Below, in pieces: positions 35,405 to 44,195 of a stretch of DNA of 64,000 nt (the first letter of the stretch is position 1; every line of letters starts with the position of its first letter). The stretch comes from Tabrizicola sp. (GTDB lineage: Bacteria > Pseudomonadota > Alphaproteobacteria > Rhodobacterales > Rhodobacteraceae): positions 1 through 64,000 of the forward strand of contig NZ_JAEULO010000040.1 in the NCBI RefSeq assembly GCF_016793705.1. Direction: 5' to 3'. The notes under the pieces are model-generated. The model ran no database searches. It was not told the DNA's origin and saw only the letters and a list, made by a program, of their open reading frames with translations. The translations under genes were made by a program, and so were the position numbers.

Positions 35405-36511
35405 TCAGCTTCTCGCCCGCTTCCGTTCGGGATCGTGGACCGGCAGGTCGACCAGAACGCCCGGCGAACCTGCTGCGAAAACCTTCGCTCCCGTCGTCGC
35501 CCGGATCGGGTCGATGCGCGCCATGGCGAGCATTTGACCGCCGAGCAGGGGTGAGGGGACTGCCATGCTGATCTTTCCCACGGCCTCGCCATCGGCCAGG
35601 ACTTCGGCCCCGTCGAGGCCCTCGGTTCCTTCGGGAAAGGCAATGGCTGCCACTGTGACGCGCGGTGTGGCCTTGGAGGCGGCAAGCGCCACCTTGCCCT
35701 GGAAGTCCGGTTTCGACAGATCGACGGCCCAGCCCATCCGGCATTCCCAGGGGGTGGAGTTTTCGTCGTAGTCGAGCCCGCCCATGATCAGCCCGGCCTC
35801 GATCCGCGCCATCATCAGGCCCACGCCACCCACCGGGCGCAGGCCGTGGGCGACCCCTGCAACCGTCAGGGCCTGCCACAGCTTCGGCACCTCCGCCACG
35901 GGCAAAAGCAGCTCATACCCCAGCTCTCCGGTGAACCCCAGGCGACTGATCTGCATCGGTATCCCGGCAATCTCGACGCCCGTGCGAAAGCTGTAGTAGG
36001 GCAGGCTTTCGTTCGAGAGGTCGGCCTTTGTCAGCCCCTGCAACAGGGCGCGCGAGTTCGGGCCCTGCACGGCGATCTGCCCAAATTCGGCGCGGCATTC
36101 CCGAACGTGAACGCCCGGCCCGGCATGATGCGACAACTCCGCGCCCAGGCGCGGGTTTGCCCCCATCACCATGACCCGCTCCGGGCCGTGAAGGAACACG
36201 GTGCAGTCGTCGATCATGTGACCGTCCGGACCTACCACCACGCCATAGGCAACCCGCCCCGGCTTCATCGCCGTCACATCGCGCGAGAACAGCCGGTTCA
36301 CACAGTCCGCGGCGCCCGGCCCGGTGACATCGTATTTCAACAGCATCGAGAACTCGATCACCGCCACGCGGTTGCGAATGGCGTCGTATTCCGCCGCGGG
36401 ATCGCCCCATGTGACCGGGATGGCAAAGCCGAAGACGTCCATCCAGTCTGCCACCCCTTCGGCATAAAGGGGCGCCAGCGGCGTTGGCATCAGCCCTTCT
36501 GGATAACTCAT
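35405..36511 (-). CDS. GcvT-like aminomethyltransferase family protein
   Basis: This 368-aa protein of the GcvT/DmdA superfamily binds tetrahydrofolate and accepts a methyl or methylene group. It has the N-terminal core YDAIRNRVAVIEFSMLLKYD, the middle stretch RLGFTGELGYELLLPVAE (in GcvT GYTGEDGFEI) and a C-terminal GCV_T_C barrel. The active-site Asp of GcvT, in the SxxDxS-like VIEFSMLLKYDVTG region, is not obvious: FSML occurs where GcvT has DxS. Catalysis may therefore differ from the glycine cleavage enzyme. It overlaps the flavoprotein gene upstream by four bases (ATGA) and probably captures the C1 unit that enzyme releases. Confidence 0.8.
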   Translation of the reverse strand: MSYPEGLMPTPLAPLYAEGVADWMDVFGFAIPVTWGDPAAEYDAIRNRVAVIEFSMLLKYDVTGPGAADCVNRLFSRDVTAMKPGRVAYGVVVGPDGHMIDDCTVFLHGPERVMVMGANPRLGAELSHHAGPGVHVRECRAEFGQIAVQGPNSRALLQGLTKADLSNESLPYYSFRTGVEIAGIPMQISRLGFTGELGYELLLPVAEVPKLWQALTVAGVAHGLRPVGGVGLMMARIEAGLIMGGLDYDENSTPWECRMGWAVDLSKPDFQGKVALAASKATPRVTVAAIAFPEGTEGLDGAEVLADGEAVGKISMAVPSPLLGGQMLAMARIDPIRATTGAKVFAAGSPGVLVDLPVHDPERKRARS

Positions 36512-38673
36512 TTCGCAGCCCTCCCACCCAAGGCCGCCGACAAGGTGGGGGCGCCCAGCCGGTAATCCTCTTCCGTCGCGCCGATAAGACGGCGCTCGCG
36601 GATGAAGGGCTGGTGCGTGTCGGGATCGTCGCTGTCGAACTCGCGCGCCAGCCGCGCGCCCGAGAAGGTCGCCTGCGCGATCATCCCCGGCGTATGCGCG
36701 TCGCCGATCAGGTGGATCGAGGCGATGCCCGCCTCTTTCAACCGCTCTGGCTGGGCCTGAAGCTGGTCGTAGATCGCGCATTCGGACTTGCGATAGGTGA
36801 CCATCAGCACCGAGTCACAGGGGGTTTCGGTTTCCTCGGCGGTCCATTTGTGAACCGAAGTCACCTTGCCACCCTCGACCGACAGCGCGAACTGCATGGG
36901 CAGAAGCTTCACGCCAAGCTCCATCAGCGTCATGTGGACGCGCTGTTCCTCCAAAGTGTAGCGCAAATAGGGGCCGACGCTTTCGTTGTGGGTCAAATAG
37001 ACCACCTCATGCCCCTTCTGGGCCAGGTCGATCGCCACGGCAGAGCCCATGTAGTAGGCGTCATGGTCGACGACGACTACCCGCTTGCCCACCGGCTTTC
37101 CCCCCGCCATGTATTGATCCGGCGTGACGATCTCGGGCCTCGAGGCATCTGCCCCGGCAATGTAATCGTGGATCGGCGCACTCATGCCGGTCGTGTCCCA
37201 GCTGGAACCGGTGGCGAAGATGACATGCCGCGCGCCGTAGTTCAGGATGTCGTCCAGGCTGAGCGTGTTGTTCAGTTCCATCCCCACATTGGTGTGCAGT
37301 TTCAGCTGCGTCAGCCGCCAGTCAGCAACCCGCTTCCAGGCGCCGAAGCCCGGCAGTTTCGTCACCCAGTTCAGATGGCCGCCGACGACCGGCTGGGCGT
37401 CGATCAGCTGCACGGTTTCATAGCCGCGCTTGCCGAGCACCATGGCACATTCCAGACCGGCGGGACCGGCGCCCACCACCATGATCGCGGGTTCGGGGTT
37501 GCGCGTCGGCGTGAATTTCTCCGGGTGCCAGCCGCGGCGGTATTCCTCGCCCGCGGTCGTATTCTGCGTGCACCAAATCGGCGGGCCACCCTTCTCCCAG
37601 CGGCTGACGCAGACGTTGCAGCCGATGCATTCGCGGATGTCCTCATACCTGCCATCCCGGATCTTGTTCGGCAGGAACGGGTCGGCGATTGAGGGCCGCG
37701 CCATGCCGATGATGTCGCACTGGCCGGAATTGATCGCCTTGACCATCACGTCGGGATCGGTGAAGCGGCCGACATTGATGACGGGCTTTTTCGACACCCG
37801 CTTGGCGTGGCGCGTATAGGGGGCTTCGTGATTGCTCTCGAAGAATCGCGACGATCCGGCATCCTCACCCCAGTTCAGGGTGCCGATGTTGATGTCCCAG
37901 TAATCCACCAGATCATCCAGCAGGGCGATGAACTTCACCCCATCCTCCTCGGCCCGCACGCCCTGGTCGCCATAGCCGAATGGCATGTCCAGCGTGTCGA
38001 TCGGGAAGCGGATGCCGATGGCGCAATCCTTGATCTCATCGCGCAGCATCTGCATCAGCTCGACCGTAAAGCGCGCGCGGTTCTCGAAGCAGCCACCGTA
38101 TGCGTCGGCGCGCTTGTTGTTCCAGGGATAGAGGAAATAGTTCGGAACGGTCGCCAGTCCGCAGAAGACCGTCAACAGGTCGAACCCTGCCTCGCGCGCC
38201 CGGTGCGCCGCATCGACATGGTCGCGCTGCATCTTGCGGATGTCCTTCAGCGACATCTCGCGGGCGCTCGACATGCCCTCCATCTCGTTCGGGACTTGCG
38301 AGGGCGCGCGGTTCGGCATCCGGGTTTCGGCGTTGAAGCAGAAGCTGGAGCCATGGGTCAGTTCCACCCCGGCAAGCCCGCCGTGCTTGTGGATTTCATC
38401 CGTCATCATCCGCAGGTTCCGGATGTCGCCCTGGTCGATCAGCTTGCTGCCGACCCAGGGCATCGAGTCACTGTCGGGGGCGACCATGCAGACCTCGGTG
38501 AAGGCCGCCGCAAAGCCGCCCTCGGCCTTCATGCCGCGGTGCATGGCCTGAAAGCCGGGCCGGTCCGACCCCGCACCATTGCAATGCGGCACTTGCCAGA
38601 ACCGGTTGCGCAGGGTCTTGGGGCCGATCCGGATGGGTTCGAACAGCACGTCATGTCTGGGATCACGAGCCAT
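36508..38673 (-). CDS. Trimethylamine dehydrogenase-family flavoprotein, substrate unknown
   Basis: This 721-aa iron-sulfur flavoprotein is close to trimethylamine/dimethylamine dehydrogenase over its whole length, beginning MARDPRHDVLFEP. Cys31 in VPHCNGAGSDRPGF matches the Cys that forms 6-S-cysteinyl-FMN. Cys349, 352, 355 and 368 form the 4Fe-4S site. A C-terminal dinucleotide domain starts at VVGAGPAGLECAM. As I recall the TMADH sequence, its triad Tyr169-His172-Asp267 maps here to Phe, Leu and Thr, so trimethylamine is unlikely to be the substrate. The permease upstream and the GcvT-like gene downstream suggest oxidative N-demethylation of an amino-acid-like compound. The ATG at 38673 is preceded by AAGG. 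Confidence 0.83.
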   Translation of the reverse strand: MARDPRHDVLFEPIRIGPKTLRNRFWQVPHCNGAGSDRPGFQAMHRGMKAEGGFAAAFTEVCMVAPDSDSMPWVGSKLIDQGDIRNLRMMTDEIHKHGGLAGVELTHGSSFCFNAETRMPNRAPSQVPNEMEGMSSAREMSLKDIRKMQRDHVDAAHRAREAGFDLLTVFCGLATVPNYFLYPWNNKRADAYGGCFENRARFTVELMQMLRDEIKDCAIGIRFPIDTLDMPFGYGDQGVRAEEDGVKFIALLDDLVDYWDINIGTLNWGEDAGSSRFFESNHEAPYTRHAKRVSKKPVINVGRFTDPDVMVKAINSGQCDIIGMARPSIADPFLPNKIRDGRYEDIRECIGCNVCVSRWEKGGPPIWCTQNTTAGEEYRRGWHPEKFTPTRNPEPAIMVVGAGPAGLECAMVLGKRGYETVQLIDAQPVVGGHLNWVTKLPGFGAWKRVADWRLTQLKLHTNVGMELNNTLSLDDILNYGARHVIFATGSSWDTTGMSAPIHDYIAGADASRPEIVTPDQYMAGGKPVGKRVVVVDHDAYYMGSAVAIDLAQKGHEVVYLTHNESVGPYLRYTLEEQRVHMTLMELGVKLLPMQFALSVEGGKVTSVHKWTAEETETPCDSVLMVTYRKSECAIYDQLQAQPERLKEAGIASIHLIGDAHTPGMIAQATFSGARLAREFDSDDPDTHQPFIRERRLIGATEEDYRLGAPTLSAALGGRAAK

Positions 38674-38755
38674 GTGATTGCCTTTTGAGTTGAGGAATGT
38701 CGGAGGAGAGGGCGGGGTGGGCCAGCGTCGGCACCACCCCCGGAAGCGTGCCATC

Positions 38756-40198
38756 TCAGTCGCGGTTGGCGCCCATCCGGGCAAAGCGCGCGGGACTGGC
38801 CGTCTCGAGCCGCGCCGCGACCAGCCAGCCCGCGAGACCAAAGACCGGAACCAGACCTGGCAGGATCCAAGACAGTGGCGGCACGGTGCCGGTCGAGGGG
38901 CCGAAGCCGATCAGGGTATAGATCGCCATCGCTGCCATCAGCAGGCCCGAGACGACCGGGGCCAGCACCACCTTCCAGCCGGGCTCTTCGCCCCGATGGC
39001 GGCGGAAGAAGGCCAGCACCGCGAAGGAGGTGATCGCCATCATGGTCAGCACGCCCAGAACCGAGACCTGGGCGACCCAGGTGAACAGGTTCAGCACCGG
39101 ATCCAGCCCCATCGCGGCAAAGAAGATCACGACCACGATCGCCATTGCCGTCTGCACGACCGAGCCGACATGCGGGCTTTGATGGCTGTCGTGGGTCACC
39201 CCCATGAAGCCAGGCAGCAGCCCCTCTCGGCCCGTGACATAGAAATACCGGGCGATGAAGTTGTGCATGGCCTGGGCCGAAGCGAAGATTGATGTGACCA
39301 GCAGGACGCCGAGGATCATCGCCACCGTGCCCCCGGCATATTGCTCGGCCAGTCCGAAAAGATAGAGCGTCGGGTCAGGCAGTGCGGCAATGGCGGGCAC
39401 CAGTGCGTCGACCCCGGTACCCACAACCATGGTCCAGGTGGTGAAAGTGTAGAACAGCCCGATCAGGATGATGGCAAGGAATGTCGCCCTTGGCACGGTG
39501 CGGTCGGCATCGCGCACCTCCTCGGTGTAGATCGCCGTCGCCTCGATGCCGATGAAGGAGCCGAAGGTGAACAGGATCGCGGCCACCGTGCCGCCGGGCA
39601 CGAAGATCAGCGCGGGATCGAGGATGTTGTAGGACAGATCGCCCGCTCCACCCCTTGCGAGGATCGAGACGGCCACGATCAGGCCGATCACCACCTCCAG
39701 GGATACCAGGACCATCAGCACCCTGGCGGACAACTCGGCTTCCTTGTAGCCCAGGATGCCGATCAGTGCCGTGGCGATCAGGCTCCATCCCCACCACGGC
39801 AGGTTCAGGCCGAACTGGCCGAAGACGCCCGAGGCGACGCCGCCCAGAAGGCCCAAGAGTCCGAACATCATGGCGTTGTAGGCGAGAACCGCGATCAGCG
39901 CGACAGTGCCACCGGCCCTCCCTCCCAGAGCGCGGGCGCTGTAGGCATAGAAGGCGCCCGCGTTGCGGACCCGCCTGGCAAGCGCGACGAAACCCACCGC
40001 CCAGATCGCCATGATGATCGCCATCAGGACGAAGGTGCCGGGAATTCCCGCTCCATTGCCCAGCAACATGGCGATCGGGATGGCCCCGGCAATGCCGGTC
40101 AGCGGCGCCGCCGCCGAAATCACCATGAACACCAGCAGGCTCAATCCGATGGAGTTCTTCTTTAGGGTGTGAACCCTGTCGTGACCGCTTTGGTCCAT
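38756..40198 (-). CDS. APC-family amino acid/polyamine permease
   Basis: This 480-aa permease of the amino acid-polyamine-organocation superfamily has about twelve helices. The family motif near the N-terminus reads GLSLLVFMVISAAAPLTGIA, and FGSFIGIEATAIYTEEVRD marks helix 6 and the following loop. It is the first gene of the operon with the TMADH-family enzyme and the GcvT-like protein, so it should import their substrate or a related amine. A TetR regulator is encoded divergently at 40573. Confidence 0.87.
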   Translation of the reverse strand: MDQSGHDRVHTLKKNSIGLSLLVFMVISAAAPLTGIAGAIPIAMLLGNGAGIPGTFVLMAIIMAIWAVGFVALARRVRNAGAFYAYSARALGGRAGGTVALIAVLAYNAMMFGLLGLLGGVASGVFGQFGLNLPWWGWSLIATALIGILGYKEAELSARVLMVLVSLEVVIGLIVAVSILARGGAGDLSYNILDPALIFVPGGTVAAILFTFGSFIGIEATAIYTEEVRDADRTVPRATFLAIILIGLFYTFTTWTMVVGTGVDALVPAIAALPDPTLYLFGLAEQYAGGTVAMILGVLLVTSIFASAQAMHNFIARYFYVTGREGLLPGFMGVTHDSHQSPHVGSVVQTAMAIVVVIFFAAMGLDPVLNLFTWVAQVSVLGVLTMMAITSFAVLAFFRRHRGEEPGWKVVLAPVVSGLLMAAMAIYTLIGFGPSTGTVPPLSWILPGLVPVFGLAGWLVAARLETASPARFARMGANRD

Positions 40199-40398
40199 GT
40201 TGCTGTCATCCCTGTTCGCATGTCGTTGGTGTCTTGTCGCCTTCGATGGCTTCCGTGGCTGTCCGGCAAAGCTTCTCCCGGCGACGAACCAAGAGGTTCG
40301 CCGGGGCAGCCTTGGGTGCCACGGTCAGTTGGGTAGAGGTCGGGGTCGGCTGATGGGCCGACATCGTTCAGGCAGTCTTGCGGCGCGCAGGCCATAAG

Positions 40399-40413
40399 TC
40401 AAGTATTTCTTGA
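40399..40413. promoter_or_regulatory. TetR-operator candidate (TCAAG-N5-CTTGA)
   Basis: TCAAG-TATTT-CTTGA at 40399-40413 is a perfect dyad in the 374-base gap between the permease operon and the tetR gene. The same arms recur with a ten-base spacer at 40492-40496 and 40507-40511. I see no gene in this gap. Confidence 0.45.
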
Positions 40414-40572
40414 GTTTTGCAATTCACTGCCCGACACTGCCGCGGAGGGACAGCCGCGATGCACGGCAAGCGACGGAAAACAATGAAACTCTCAAGTCGA
40501 CCTGGGCTTGATGCGTTTCGGGTTTCCTTCTGCAGCAACTTGGCTACGCTTGCCGAACCAGAGGATGCGCCG

Positions 40573-41193
40573 ATGAAACCTGAAGACTTCTTGCTGGTCC
40601 AACCCCAACAGGACCGCGCCTTGGCCAAGTTCCGCAAGATGGTCGATGCCGGCATCGAAATCCTGGCCGAAAGCGGTTTCGCCGGGCTGACGACGGATGC
40701 CATCGCGGCAAGGGCCGGAGTGAATATCTCGACATTCTACAAATACTTCCCCAACCGCGAGGCGCTGGTCCGCTATCTGGCGGTGGACTTCATCGACAAG
40801 CAGACCGCCTCGATGCTGGCGGTGATCGACCGGATGCCGCCCGATGCGCCGCTGGAGGTGGTGATTCCCGCCATGCTGGATGCGGCGGTGGACGATTGGG
40901 CGGGCAACGCCGCCTCGCGCGCGCTGCAAGGCAGCTTCATCCTCGATCCGGTGCTCTACGACGCCTACAGCCGCAGCAGCCAGGACGTCGCGGTCGCGCT
41001 GCAACCCTTCATGGCCGTCTGGAACATCGAGGGCAATTTCGAGGATTGGGACCGGATGCATTCGGTCTTCGGCGACAGCGCCATCGTGTTGTTCGACCGC
41101 GCCGCGAAGGCCGAGCCGGACGAGCAGGCCAAGGTCGTCACCCAGCTGAAAAAGCTCGCCGTTGCCTACTTCAAGACTGCCGTAAGGACCTGA
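40573..41193 (+). CDS. TetR-family transcriptional regulator
   Basis: This 206-aa TetR-type repressor has an N-terminal HTH (about residues 18-65) ending in the hallmark TTDAIAARAGVNISTFYKYF, followed by PNREALVRYLAVDF. The C-terminal helical ligand domain is not assignable. The ATG at 40573 gives a normal N-terminus; an in-frame extension to 40417 is open but unlike the family. It is divergent from the permease/TMADH-like/GcvT-like operon and is its probable repressor. Confidence 0.87.
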   Translation: MKPEDFLLVQPQQDRALAKFRKMVDAGIEILAESGFAGLTTDAIAARAGVNISTFYKYFPNREALVRYLAVDFIDKQTASMLAVIDRMPPDAPLEVVIPAMLDAAVDDWAGNAASRALQGSFILDPVLYDAYSRSSQDVAVALQPFMAVWNIEGNFEDWDRMHSVFGDSAIVLFDRAAKAEPDEQAKVVTQLKKLAVAYFKTAVRT

Positions 41194-41257
41194 CTGCTTT
41201 GCCGATACCGCTTGCGTCAGCCCGGCGGCCCGAGTCGCGCAGAAAGGGCGAACCCGC

Positions 41258-41917
41258 TCAGATCAACGGGGCATCACTCTCGACCATGCCCGAGCGGATC
41301 ATGGCGGCGGTCTGCAGGTAGTGGTCGCGCAGCAGACGTTCGGCCCGGGTCGTATCCCGTGCCAGGACGGCATCGGCGATGTCGCCATGTTCGGCGTCGA
41401 TGTCGCGTTTTTGCGGCCCGGCGTCCAGCAGCGCGGGGATGCGATAGCGCTCGGTCGCGGCATAGAGGCGTTCGAAGAAGTTCATCAGCCAGTCGGAGCC
41501 GCAGGCCGCAAGAAGCGCGCGGTGAAAGGCGTGATGGCGGGTCTTCAATTCGTCCACATCGCTGCTTTCCCGCCCGGTCTGTCGACGAAGGGCGTAAAGC
41601 GCGGCGACGATCGACGCCTCCCAGGCATCGTCGCCCTGCGCGATCGAAAGACGCAGCGCCTCGGTCTCGACCAGAAGGCGGGCGTGCAGGGCATCTTCGA
41701 ACTCGGCCAGCGACCGGGCCGAGACGCGGAAGCCGCGCAGGGATTCGGCAGTGACAAGGCGTTCCGCCTGAAGCCGGTTCAGCGCCTCGCGCAGCGGCGA
41801 GAAGCCCATCCTGTAGCGCTCGCTGAGTTCGGCAAGGCGCAGCGGGCTGTCGGGAGCGAAGCAGCCATCGACGATGTCTTTGCGCAGGGAAACATAGGCT
41901 TTTTCCGCAAGAGTCAT
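41258..41917 (-). CDS. GntR-family regulator (FadR/FCD type)
   Basis: This 219-aa GntR regulator of the FCD type has an N-terminal winged HTH (MTLAEKAYVSLRKDIVDG, then LRLAELSERYRMGFSPLREA and LNRLQAERLV) and a C-terminal all-helical FCD ligand domain with the metal-site histidines in HHAFHRALLAAC. The ATG at 41917 is preceded by AAGGA and preferred to the upstream start at 41974. It is divergent from the gentisate-type operon, and palindromes lie in between. Confidence 0.87.
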   Translation of the reverse strand: MTLAEKAYVSLRKDIVDGCFAPDSPLRLAELSERYRMGFSPLREALNRLQAERLVTAESLRGFRVSARSLAEFEDALHARLLVETEALRLSIAQGDDAWEASIVAALYALRRQTGRESSDVDELKTRHHAFHRALLAACGSDWLMNFFERLYAATERYRIPALLDAGPQKRDIDAEHGDIADAVLARDTTRAERLLRDHYLQTAAMIRSGMVESDAPLI

Positions 41918-41975
41918 GATCGCATCCTTCACTGGCCGCAGCATATCCAGAGCCGGCGACACGTGCAATTCCAAT

Positions 41976-42007
41976 ATTTTCGAAAATCTTTATTGCCATC
42001 GAAAATA
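41976..42007. promoter_or_regulatory. GntR operator candidates
   Basis: ATTTTCGAAAAT (41976-41987) is a perfect 12-base palindrome. Its half site TCGAAAATA recurs at 41999-42007, giving also a nine-base inverted repeat with TATTTTCGA (41975-41983). These overlap the -35 and spacer of the downstream promoter. Confidence 0.6.
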
Positions 42008-42021
42008 CTGGCTGGCATAGT
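41993..42021 (+). promoter_or_regulatory. Promoter of the gentisate-type operon
   Basis: TTGCCA (41993-41998) and CATAGT (42016-42021) are spaced by 17 bases, 36 bases upstream of the start at 42057. The same CATAGT -10 occurs in the NMT1-type operon promoter. GGAGGAGGGGGAAGG upstream of the ATG gives a strong ribosome site. Confidence 0.5.
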
Positions 42022-42056
42022 TCGCGCGTCATCTCAGCCGGAGGAGGGGGAAGGCC

Positions 42057-43178
42057 ATGGCCGCCAAACGCGAAAACCACCGTGAGGATGTTGTCGGCCG
42101 CGCCAATGTCGAGGATACGCCGGAGCTTTTGGCCTATTACGACCAGCTCGAAGGCTACCATGCCGGTGCGCTCTGGACCGTGGCGAACAAGATCGAGCCC
42201 TGGCAGCCGCAAAGCCAGTCGGTCCCGGTGGTCTGGAGATACAAGGACCTGCGCGATCATGTGATCCGCTCGGTCGATCTGGTGACGCCAGAGAAGGCGG
42301 GGCGTCGGGTGATCTATCTGAACAACCCGGGGCGGCAGGACGTGGCGGCGGCGGTCGGCTGGATCTATGCCGGCCTTCAGGTGATGAAGCCGGGCGAGGT
42401 GGCCGGCGCCCATCGCCATTCGGCCAGCGCGATCCGCTTCATCATGGAAGGGCGCGGTGCCTATACCGTCGTCGACGGTCACAAGATGACGCTCGGCGCG
42501 AATGATTTCGTGCTGACCCCCAACGGCACCTGGCACGAACATGGCGTCAGCGCGGATGGGGCGCTGTGCCTGTGGCAGGACGGGCTGGACATTCCCTTCG
42601 TCAACGCGATGGAGGCGAATTTCTACGAAGTGCACCCCGACCTCAACCAGGCGGTGGGCTATGCCGTCGACGACATGACCAAGACCTGGGGCAATCCGGG
42701 GCTGACCCCCTATGGCGACAGATGGGGCAAGGCCTACAGCCCGATGCTCAAATACGAATGGGCACCCACCTATGACGCGCTGACCCGCTATTCGGCATGC
42801 ACGGGGGGAAGCCCGTTCGATGGTGTGCTGATGGAATACGTCAACCCGACGACCAATGGCCCGGTGATGCAGACGCTGGGTGCCAGCATGCAGATGCTGC
42901 GGCCGGGTGAGCAGACGAAGGCGCATCGCCACACCGGCAGCTACCTCTATCATGTCGCCAAAGGCCGGGGCCATTCGATCATAAACGGCAAGCGGTTCGA
43001 CTGGCAGGAACGCGACATTTTCTGCGTTCCCTCCTGGGCGTGGCACGAACACGTCAACGCATCGGACCGCGAGGATGCCTGCCTCTTCTGCCTGAACGAC
43101 CTGCCGGTCATGCGGGCGCTCGGGCTCTATCGGGAAGAGGCTTTCGGTGAAAACGGCGGCCAGCAGCCGCTTCTGTAA
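42057..43178 (+). CDS. Gentisate 1,2-dioxygenase-like bicupin
   Basis: This 373-aa bicupin resembles gentisate 1,2-dioxygenase (EC 1.13.11.4), which opens gentisate to maleylpyruvate with Fe(II) and oxygen. In the first cupin His119, His121 (GAHRHSASAIRFIMEG) and His160 (NGTWHEHG) are the iron ligands. The second cupin also keeps a complete-looking set (KAHRHTGSYLYHV, WAWHEHV). Salicylate-type or other ring-cleaving bicupins are alternatives. It heads an operon with a fumarylacetoacetase-family gene, a nitrilase and a flavin-reductase-like gene. Confidence 0.8.
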   Translation: MAAKRENHREDVVGRANVEDTPELLAYYDQLEGYHAGALWTVANKIEPWQPQSQSVPVVWRYKDLRDHVIRSVDLVTPEKAGRRVIYLNNPGRQDVAAAVGWIYAGLQVMKPGEVAGAHRHSASAIRFIMEGRGAYTVVDGHKMTLGANDFVLTPNGTWHEHGVSADGALCLWQDGLDIPFVNAMEANFYEVHPDLNQAVGYAVDDMTKTWGNPGLTPYGDRWGKAYSPMLKYEWAPTYDALTRYSACTGGSPFDGVLMEYVNPTTNGPVMQTLGASMQMLRPGEQTKAHRHTGSYLYHVAKGRGHSIINGKRFDWQERDIFCVPSWAWHEHVNASDREDACLFCLNDLPVMRALGLYREEAFGENGGQQPLL

Positions 43179-43187
43179 GGACTGATC

Positions 43188-44111
43188 ATGAAACTGGTGA
43201 CCTACCGCGCCTCGGTCGAAAGCGCGGCCCGTCTTGGGGTGATCGAGGGCGATCTTGTCGTCGACGTGGAGCGGCTGGCGGCCGCGCAGGGCGAGTGCCT
43301 GCCGGCGACCATGCTGGGGCTGATCGACACCGGCCGCCCGGGGCTGGAGACTCTGCGCGCCTGTCTGGCGGCGGCGAAGGGCCGCCACAAGCCCGGCACG
43401 GCGACGGCCCTGTCGAACGTGTCTCTTCTCGCTCCGATCCCGCGGCCGCGGAAGAACATCTTCGGGATCGGACTCAACTATGTCGAGCATGTCGCGGAAA
43501 GCGCGGCCTCTCTGGACACGTCCAAGGACCTGCCGAAACAGCCGGTGGTGTTCTCGAAGCCGCCGACGACGGTGATCGGGCCAGGCGACGCGATCCAGCA
43601 CGACACCAAGATGACCAGGCAGCTGGACTGGGAGGTGGAACTGGCCGTCATCATCGGCACCACCGCCCGTCGCGTCCGGCGCGAGGCGGCCCTGGCGCAT
43701 GTCTTCGGCTATTCTGTGATGATCGACGTCTCGGCCCGCGACAACCGCCGCGCGGGCCAGTGGATCTTCTCCAAGGGCATGGACAGCTACGCCCCCTTCG
43801 GCCCCGTACTCGTCACGGCGGACGAGATTCCCGATCCGCAGTGCCTGGACCTGTGGCTGACCGTCAACGGGGTGGAAAAGCAGCGGTCGAACACGCGTCA
43901 CATGCTGTTCAAGGTCGATGAGCTGATCGCCGACATCTCGACCGGTATGACGCTGGAACCGGGCGACATCATCGCCAGCGGCACGCCGGAAGGCGTCGGC
44001 GCGGGCAGGTCGCCGCAGGAATGGCTGAAACCGGGCGACGTGGTCCTGGGCCATGTGCAGGGGATCGGCACGCTGCGCAATCCGGTCGTGAACGCGACCC
44101 CGGAAGACTGA
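43188..44111 (+). CDS. Fumarylacetoacetate hydrolase family protein (fumarylpyruvate hydrolase-like)
   Basis: This 307-aa FAH-family enzyme probably hydrolyses the ring-cleavage product (fumarylpyruvate or maleylpyruvate) to pyruvate and fumarate or maleate. The family core IFGIGLNYVEHVAES, the acidic metal site in LDWEVELAVIIG and VFGYSVMIDVSARD, and the C-terminal GDIIASGTPEGVG are all present. It starts nine bases after the dioxygenase, as expected for a gentisate pathway. No separate maleylpyruvate isomerase is visible, so either direct hydrolysis or an isomerase elsewhere is needed. Confidence 0.83.
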   Translation: MKLVTYRASVESAARLGVIEGDLVVDVERLAAAQGECLPATMLGLIDTGRPGLETLRACLAAAKGRHKPGTATALSNVSLLAPIPRPRKNIFGIGLNYVEHVAESAASLDTSKDLPKQPVVFSKPPTTVIGPGDAIQHDTKMTRQLDWEVELAVIIGTTARRVRREAALAHVFGYSVMIDVSARDNRRAGQWIFSKGMDSYAPFGPVLVTADEIPDPQCLDLWLTVNGVEKQRSNTRHMLFKVDELIADISTGMTLEPGDIIASGTPEGVGAGRSPQEWLKPGDVVLGHVQGIGTLRNPVVNATPED

Positions 44112-44195
44112 CAGGTTGCATTTCCTGACCGGAAGGTTCCTGTGGGGGTCCGGGGGTGCTGCGCTCCGGGGCCCCGATCCTTAGCGGAGGCGACG

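Noticed and set aside
41274-44054. Long antisense open frame spanning the GntR, gentisate-dioxygenase-like and FAH-family region
   Set aside because: It crosses three well-supported genes, and its translation resembles no protein. It is a GC-driven shadow.
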